A stretch of 64,000 bases of DNA from Paraphaeosphaeria minitans (Eukaryota; Ascomycota; Dothideomycetes; Pleosporales; Didymosphaeriaceae): positions 310,001-374,000 of the forward strand of contig WJXW01000006.1 of assembly GCA_015832175.1 (NCBI GenBank), given 5' to 3'. Shown one piece after another: positions 59,286-64,000 of the stretch. The translations under genes and the position numbers were made by a program. Positions within the stretch are counted from its first letter, which is position 1. Each line of letters starts with the position of its first letter. Under the pieces are notes generated by a model. That model saw only the letters and a program-made list of their open reading frames with translations, was not told the origin of the DNA and made no database searches.

Positions 59286-59696
59286 TGTTAAATCCAAGAG
59301 GGTAGCTAGTCCTAAAGGGTTAAGGTTGGTTCTTAGGCAGGAGTACTTACGGAAGGTGGAAGGTCTTGTTAATACAATAGTATCTTATAAAGTGTAATAA
59401 GTTAATAATTTGGTCTGCTAGAATCTAAATAATAGATTAATAAACAGATTAAACATAAGTATAGAGAGCCTATCTTTGCGTTCCTATATACTTTAAGCGA
59501 TTAGTGGACTAATTACTCTAATTAAACTAATTAAGTACTAATTAGTTGCTTAGTATATTAAGTGCTTAGTCTAATTAGTTGTCTTAGCGCTCTAATCACA
59601 CTAATTAGGTTACGTGACCTTTTGTGCTGTGCCACTTGAACAACAAATATAGATACATATAAAAATCCTAGAAGGCCTAGCCTTTAGATCTTAACA
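59286..59696 (-). repeat. 3' LTR of Gypsy-2 (411 bp), chimeric with Gypsy-1
   Basis: TGTTAAATCC...GATCTTAACA on the plus strand. 59286 to about 59512 aligns with the last 225 bases of the Gypsy-1 LTR (reverse), but 59513-59696 is different. That part is rich in TAATTAGT-like repeats (59515-59610), with TTACGTGACC (59612-59621) and a TATA-like run (59646-59662). It is relatively rich in CA/TG, so less mutated. Confidence 0.8.
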
Positions 59697-59739
59697 TTAT
59701 CTCCCTCTTTGCTAGGATTTATCCTTAAATTATATAACT

Positions 59740-60194
59740 ATGTCTTATGCCTAGTTATAACTAGAGCTCGCCCTGCGTTATAAGTAGTGTTAGCTTACTT
59801 ATATTATACCCTAATAACCTTCTAAGTCTAGCACTACTTATTACTATTACCTAACTAATTTTATGAACTCCTTTAGCGAAGTTATAGTTAAAAAATGCTT
59901 AATATATATAAAATATACCTATGTTTATAAGGTTCACGTTTAGTCTAAAAGATGTAGGGAATATGTTTATTAAGGTTAATATTATAATATACGCGTTTTA
60001 GAGTCTAAGTTTAAGTATTTATTAGTAGAGAAAGAGAAATTACGTGTGTAAATAAAAGAGTTAAGAGAAATATAGGAGGCTGCGTTTAAAGCCTATAAAA
60101 AGGCGTTAGAGAAGTTATAAGTTATACATGTGTGTAAAGATTAGTTGCGTTAGTAAATAGACTTACTAGATAAGCGTGCTAAGGATATAATAGC
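59740..60194 (+). pseudogene. Gypsy-2 antisense ORF, truncated by A5 (at least 151 codons)
   Basis: Plus-strand frame from an intact ATG at 59740 (MSYAQLQLELAL), 43 bp inside the LTR, open to the A5 insertion apart from TAA/TAG. Residues about 48-85 show a Cys/Tyr cluster (KKCLIYIKYTYVYKVHV, then KRCREYVYQGQYYNI), which reads as a degraded CxxC...C...CxxC...C zinc cluster. From residue about 90 it is strongly charged (VEKEKLRVQIKELREIQE), a clear coiled-coil pattern. It lies in the same position and direction as the Gypsy-1 antisense ORF. The overall plan resembles Cys-cluster plus coiled-coil hypothetical proteins of fungal repeats. Its end lies beyond the window. Confidence 0.6.
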
Positions 60195-60389
60195 TATTGT
60201 GGTAAAAAGGGCTCGAACTATTATAGGATATTTAGGAGCAGAGTTGTAAAGAATACAAAGAGCTAATTATAGGAAAGAATGCTAAAAGGGCAGACTATAT
60301 ATAAAAGAAACAAGCCTCTTAGCAAGAATCCCGTGATATGAATTAGTGGATCTAGAAAGAATTACAGAAGTGAGTGTTTTACTTTAACA
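60195..60389 (-). repeat. 3' LTR of Copia-A5
   Basis: 195 bases, TATTGTGG...TTTAACA on the plus strand; CACCCCCTAGG in reverse follows as polypurine tract. Confidence 0.93.
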
Positions 60390-60989
60390 CACCCCCTAGG
60401 TAATCGCTTAAAGCGGATCACCTATTCTAAGAAGTAATCTATAATTGTCTAAATCCTTCCTAATCTTAAGAATAGTAATTCTATTACCCCCTATTTATTG
60501 TAATAGTAAAAACAATCGCTGTTTATCTTTTAAATCACGAATCCTATTGTGAATCGTGTCTAGAATCTCTTCTTTTAGTGGGTTAGGAGCTTATAAGCAT
60601 AGCATAAAGGCCTAGAGCGTAAACACTTCTATTCTACTAGTTTTTTTACTTACTTCCTATTAACTATAAGGTAATTTCCCCGCTCTTACTAGCTAGTAAG
60701 TATAATAGGCAGGCGTGTTTTAATTAGGAAGAAGTAGTAGTGAAAGAAATAAGTAGTAAAGAAAGAGCGCATTTAGCACTTAATAATTAGATAGGCGGTA
60801 GAGTATATAAACCCTTTGCTAGCGCTTAATCTTCTCTCTTTAATCCTTTACTTTTAACACTTTAACCTCCTATCTAATTTAAGCCTACTAGTTTAAGCCT
60901 TTAAATTCTACTACCTTATAGTAGGTTATTTTTTTCTAATTATTACTTTACGCTCTTTCTGTTATTTAGAGCTTTGCTAACTCTTTTAG
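60390..60989 (-). other. Copia-A5 3' region, hairpin deleted
   Basis: Counterpart of A2 35643-36316, shorter by about 80 bases because the stem between TCCTTCCTA and ATCTTAAGAA has gone. GTATATAAACCC near 60803 is the TATA-like element. No gene. Confidence 0.6.
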
Positions 60990-62006
60990 ATATCTAATAA
61001 CCTAGCTAAAACACGTATAGTAAAGGCTGCAAAAGCTACTAAATAAAGCTCTTAATCCTCTTACTAAGATCCTCCTACTTTACTAGCTCTTCCTACTCCT
61101 CCTGCCCTAGTTTTAGGCCTCTAGCGATCGCTTAGTGCTCTTAGATAAGTAAGCTGCTTAGGCTACTTAAAGGGAGCTCTAGTAGAAAAAAGTAATAAAT
61201 ACTACTATAATAACGCTTTAAGCTTAGGTAGGCGCTACTATACCTATTTTACTTACTCTTACACTACTATATATAGAGTTATCCTATTACTTTAGCTAAT
61301 TTTACTAATTATTTCTATAGCTAGCTGCATATTTAGACTCTAGCTATAGATTTTATCTACTATTAACTATTAGAGAGTGCTAATATAAGCTTTTATTTTA
61401 AGATTCTTTCTAGGTTTAGCTAATACTTTTTATAGGAGAGGCTAATTACTAAACTGCGTAAAAGGGTTAAGGTAGCCTTATAAAGTCCTTTTTCTACTAG
61501 TAGTTTGAAGGAGTAAGCTTAGTATATAGCTACTATTCTACTTTCTTCCTTTTAGCTAATCCTTAGTAGAGGATAGGGTAATTACCCTCTTACCCTACTT
61601 ATTAAGGAGTAGCGCAGTTGCAGCTAATACCCTAATTAAAATAGCTAAATAAGCGGCCTATTAGCTCTAAAGTAAGATAGAGGCTAGGTAAGTACTTCTC
61701 CTCCTACTAATTAAAAGAGAAAAGGCTAGGGTAAGCTATTACTTACTGCTAATTAAAGGAGAGGTAGAGGAGGTAGATAGGGTAAAGAATTACTTACTAT
61801 AGAGAGGAGGAGAGGAGAAGGATAGGGAGAATCTCCTACTACTAATTATAGGGGAGATTCTTACACCCCTATAATTAAGTAGAGGAGGAAAAGGGTCTAT
61901 ATACTTATAAATAAGCTCTTTAATTTCCTCTTTTTCTAATTCTTATTCTCCTTCTAATTTTTTCTTTCTTTTCTTTTTCTTTTTTTATTTCCTAGCTCTA
62001 AATTAA
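60990..62006 (+). pseudogene. Copia-A5 antisense accessory ORF
   Basis: 1017 bases, ATA 60990 to TAA 62004-62006, the same length as A3 and A4. The extra nine bases fall near 61090-61100 (TTCCTACTC). The stop is 13 bp from the pol stop (62020-62022). Leucine-rich repeat at about 61695-61870. Function unknown. Confidence 0.5.
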
Positions 62007-62019
62007 TAATTCTAGGTAG

Positions 62020-64000
62020 TTAATAGATTATTTCTCTACTTACTTACTTTTATTCTGTAATTATTATGCTTATATTTTATAGATTTAATAGCCTTTTAAA
62101 TCTATTAAACTACTAATAAGTAAGAGCCTTTATAAGGCTATTTACTAGCATTTTGCTAGTTAGAAAATATTCTACTTAAAATAATCCTTTTGTATACTCT
62201 TACTGCAACTATATATTCTAAATATCTATATAGCGCAGTTAAGTAGTGATTCTTTTGTTCTTTCTAATTACTAAACAAATAGTTTAAAGATTGTTATAAT
62301 AGACCTTTTATAAAGGTTCTAGATTTAGAGTAAGCTTAGTAAAGAATCTCTTAATCACTATAGCTTCTTTACTTATATATTTAAGTGCTAGAAGCTCTGC
62401 TTCTATTATTAAAGTAGTAATTATATTCTATTAAGCTGCTTTCTATAGGATAGCTCCTCTAAATAATAGGATTGTAGGTTTGGCTCAATCTGCAATTAAG
62501 CATTTGAGGGTTGATAGTATACTATCGTGCAAAGGGTAAGAAGTAGGTTCAATTGATTACGTCTGGTCTATCGTACAAAGGGGCACTGAGGGCTTTATGA
62601 AGTCTCTGCCTCTTAGCGCTGACCTAAGTAGTGGGTCCTTGTGCGGGTCCCTATAGGTAGGCAGGCCCCCACTTCACCCAGTGCTACTTGTACGATAAAC
62701 TGTACGGACAAGGATAATATATCTATAGGAAGATCGCCGTGATATTAGATTATTAGCAAAAGAGGCATCTCTATATATTAGTAGATTAGGTCTATTATAG
62801 CCACTAAAGACTATAGCCTGCTATCTAGTTTAATAGAGGTAAAAGATCACATAATTAATAGCAGCAAAGTGTTCTTTACTTAGATTTATTAGAAAGTGTA
62901 ATAGCTTTAACACTATAAAGGCTATATTTAGGCGTAGTATAATTACTATATAGAGAGCTAATTCCACTTCTTCTTAAAAGAGTTTTATTTATTAAGGAGT
63001 GGCTTCTCCTGTGCTTAGAATAAGATCTTCTACTAATAGAGGTGTAGGAGGGAAGCTCCTAGAGTTTAAAAGGTTAAACTTTTTTGTAATCTTATTAATA
63101 TAGGTATTATAAACTAGAGAAATTAATCTTACTTCTCTGTCCCTAATTATTTAAACACCTAGGAACTACTCTACTAGTTCTTTTAATTTAATCTTATATT
63201 TATTCGCAATCTTCTTTTCAAAATCTAGGGCTTCTTTCTCTTTACTCTTGTAATAGAGAAGAAGAATGTTATTAATATAAAATAGAATAATAATACTTTA
63301 ATCACTATTAAAGAAAAGGTATAGCTCTTCTAGCAAAGCTAAGAGTCTATAAGATTAAAGTAATTCTGTAAATTCCTTATACTAAAGAAGTAGTGAATCT
63401 CTTAAGCTATATAAAGCTTAATTTAATCTTACACACTTTCTTAGCTTTTTAAAACTATTAGGTAATTCATAAGTTACTAGATTAGCGGCTGTAAGAAGAG
63501 TATTTAGAAACGCTCCTACTATATTAAATTATAAGATTTCTAGATTAAATTCTACTACTAGAGCTACAGCTAATTAAAAAGATCTTACTGCTAGGGTAGT
63601 AGTATAGGTAGAGTAGAGAGTATTCTTTTTCTAAAAATCTCCTCTTATAATAATTTAAGCTTTGCACTTTTCAAAGTATCTATTTTAATTAAACTTATAG
63701 GTAAACACCTACTTTAAAAGGAGCAGTTACTTTAACACCTCTAATTATTTAATCTCTATCTAGGTACCTTTATCTTATAAAGTTAAGATCTCCTTATAAG
63801 CAGTAAGGAGGAATAGCTTCCTATATAGATAATTATAAAGGTGTTTCTATAGGGTTAGTTCTAGTGTAAGCTTGTCTCTATAAGTCTAAGCTATATAAGA
63901 CGCTCTAAGCGCCTTTCTAAGCATAGAAGCAAATACTATCGTATTTAGTATAATATATTCTTCTTGCTTAGACTAGGCCTCTACTACTCCTACTATAAAC
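62020..64000 (-). pseudogene. Copia-A5 Gag-Pol, C-terminal part (RNase H, RT), partial
   Basis: Minus-strand frame ending at TAA 62020-62022. RNase H is at 62020-62950, interrupted by the solo Copia-B LTR (62473-62710) within the LFRGAIL-coding block. RT covers about 63000-63850, and its active-site region (near 63275) again reads as Asn in place of Asp. The rest of the element lies beyond base 64000. Confidence 0.88.
62473..62710 (-). repeat. Solo LTR of Copia-B (238 bp), little mutated
   Basis: A single 238 bp LTR flanked by the perfect 5 bp TSD AGGAT (62468-62472, 62711-62715), with no internal sequence: a product of LTR-LTR recombination. It keeps CA and TG at most sites where other Copia-B LTRs have TA (for example GGCTCAATCTGC, GTACGGACA) and is the closest to the ancestral sequence. 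It is the most recent insertion in the window's right half. Confidence 0.96.

Larger units (their letters stand above)
35160..64000 (-). mobile_element. Gypsy-1 copy G1b, outermost element (split by G3, A2, A3, A4)
   Basis: A minus-strand Gypsy-1 copy. Visible pieces: LTR stub 35160-35210, 3' region 35211-35447, 42771-45051 and 52384-52966; the remainder is right of the window inside or beyond A4. Each piece aligns in order with G1 (21532 back to about 18420). Because G3 interrupts its 3' LTR at the left and A4 runs off the right edge, G1b spans the whole window and is the oldest element seen. The piece at 52384-52966 is less mutated than G1. Confidence 0.85.
52967..64000 (+). mobile_element. 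Copia-A copy A4, right end outside window, split by G2
   Basis: 5' LTR 52967-53161, PBS 53162-53177 (GTTATAAGCCCAGCGC), Gag-Pol and antisense ORF up to 59285, where Gypsy-2 is inserted. About 0.6 kb of its 3' region and its 3' LTR must lie right of the window. There is a 377 bp internal deletion at 56414/56415. Confidence 0.88.
59286..64000 (-). mobile_element. Gypsy-2 copy G2, right end outside window, split by A5
   Basis: A 411 bp LTR (59286-59696), a polypurine tract in reverse (TTATCTCCCTCTTT, 59697-59710) and an antisense ORF up to 60194, where A5 is inserted. The remaining pol and gag lie outside. The right half of the LTR in element orientation is Gypsy-1-like, but its U3 is unrelated. 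Confidence 0.75.
60195..64000 (-). mobile_element. Copia-A copy A5, right end outside window, carries solo Copia-B LTR
   Basis: 3' LTR 60195-60389 with flanking predicted TSD ATAGC (60190-60194). Collinear with A2 in reverse up to the window edge (about the RT/integrase junction). About 80 bases that form the hairpin in other copies are missing near 60461. A Copia-B solo LTR is inserted at 62473. Confidence 0.88.

Noticed and set aside
1..64000. An alternative genetic code in which TAA/TAG encode Gln
   Set aside because: Stops also fall at Trp positions, differ between copies of the same element, and go together with Asp to Asn and Cys to Tyr changes. RIP explains all of these; a code change does not.

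Overview
The whole 64 kb window is one stack of nested, decayed LTR retrotransposons from a fungal genome. I find no host gene, rRNA, tRNA or CRISPR array. The likely source is a filamentous ascomycete (Pezizomycotina). The reading frames of Ty1/copia and Ty3/gypsy polyproteins can be followed for kilobases, but they are broken almost only by TAA and TAG at positions where family proteins have Gln or Trp, catalytic Asp codons have become Asn, and CpA/TpG is replaced by TpA. That is the signature of repeat-induced point mutation (RIP), and the DNA resembles an AT-rich, gene-poor isochore.

Five families are present: Copia-A (195 bp LTR, about 7.32 kb, five copies A1-A5), Copia-B (238 bp LTR, about 7.1-7.2 kb, copies B1, B2, B3 and a solo LTR), Gypsy-1 (456 bp LTR, 6752 bp, copies G1 and G1b), Gypsy-2 (411 bp LTR, G2) and Gypsy-3 (212 bp LTR, G3). 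Target-site duplications (TSDs, 5 bp) let the nest be solved. The outermost element is G1b (minus strand, both ends outside the window). Into its LTR went G3 (plus strand, left end outside, right end 35159). G3 received B1 (577-24953) and B3 (24988-32202). B1 received B2 (3261-13744) and G1 (15236-21987). The right LTR of B2 received A1 (6160-13477). To the right, G1b received A2 (35448-42765), A3 (45052-52378) and A4 (from 52967). A4 received G2 (from 59286), G2 received A5 (from 60195), and A5 received a solo Copia-B LTR (62473-62710). A4, G2 and A5 run off the right edge.

Gene content: Copia-A and Copia-B each encode one continuous Gag-Pol frame (1700 and 1658-1660 codons, order Gag-PR-IN-RT-RNaseH). 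Gypsy-1 has gag, then PR-RT-RNaseH-IN-chromodomain (chromovirus type). Only the integrase C-terminus, chromodomain and tail of Gypsy-3 pol are in the window.

The unexpected layer is accessory genes between pol and the 3' LTR. Copia-A carries a 335-338 codon antisense frame whose stop lies 13 bp from the pol stop. Gypsy-1 carries a 172-codon antisense frame (Cys-bearing head plus charged coiled coil) that starts about 30 bp inside the 3' LTR and meets the pol stop on a shared CTAG. Gypsy-2 has a comparable antisense frame. Gypsy-3 has what looks like a spliced antisense gene with phase-consistent introns, some of which resemble each other. Copia-B instead has a sense 152-codon frame with a GAG-pre-integrase-like motif. 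A recurrent accessory, mostly antisense, gene in several unrelated LTR families is the most interesting system here.
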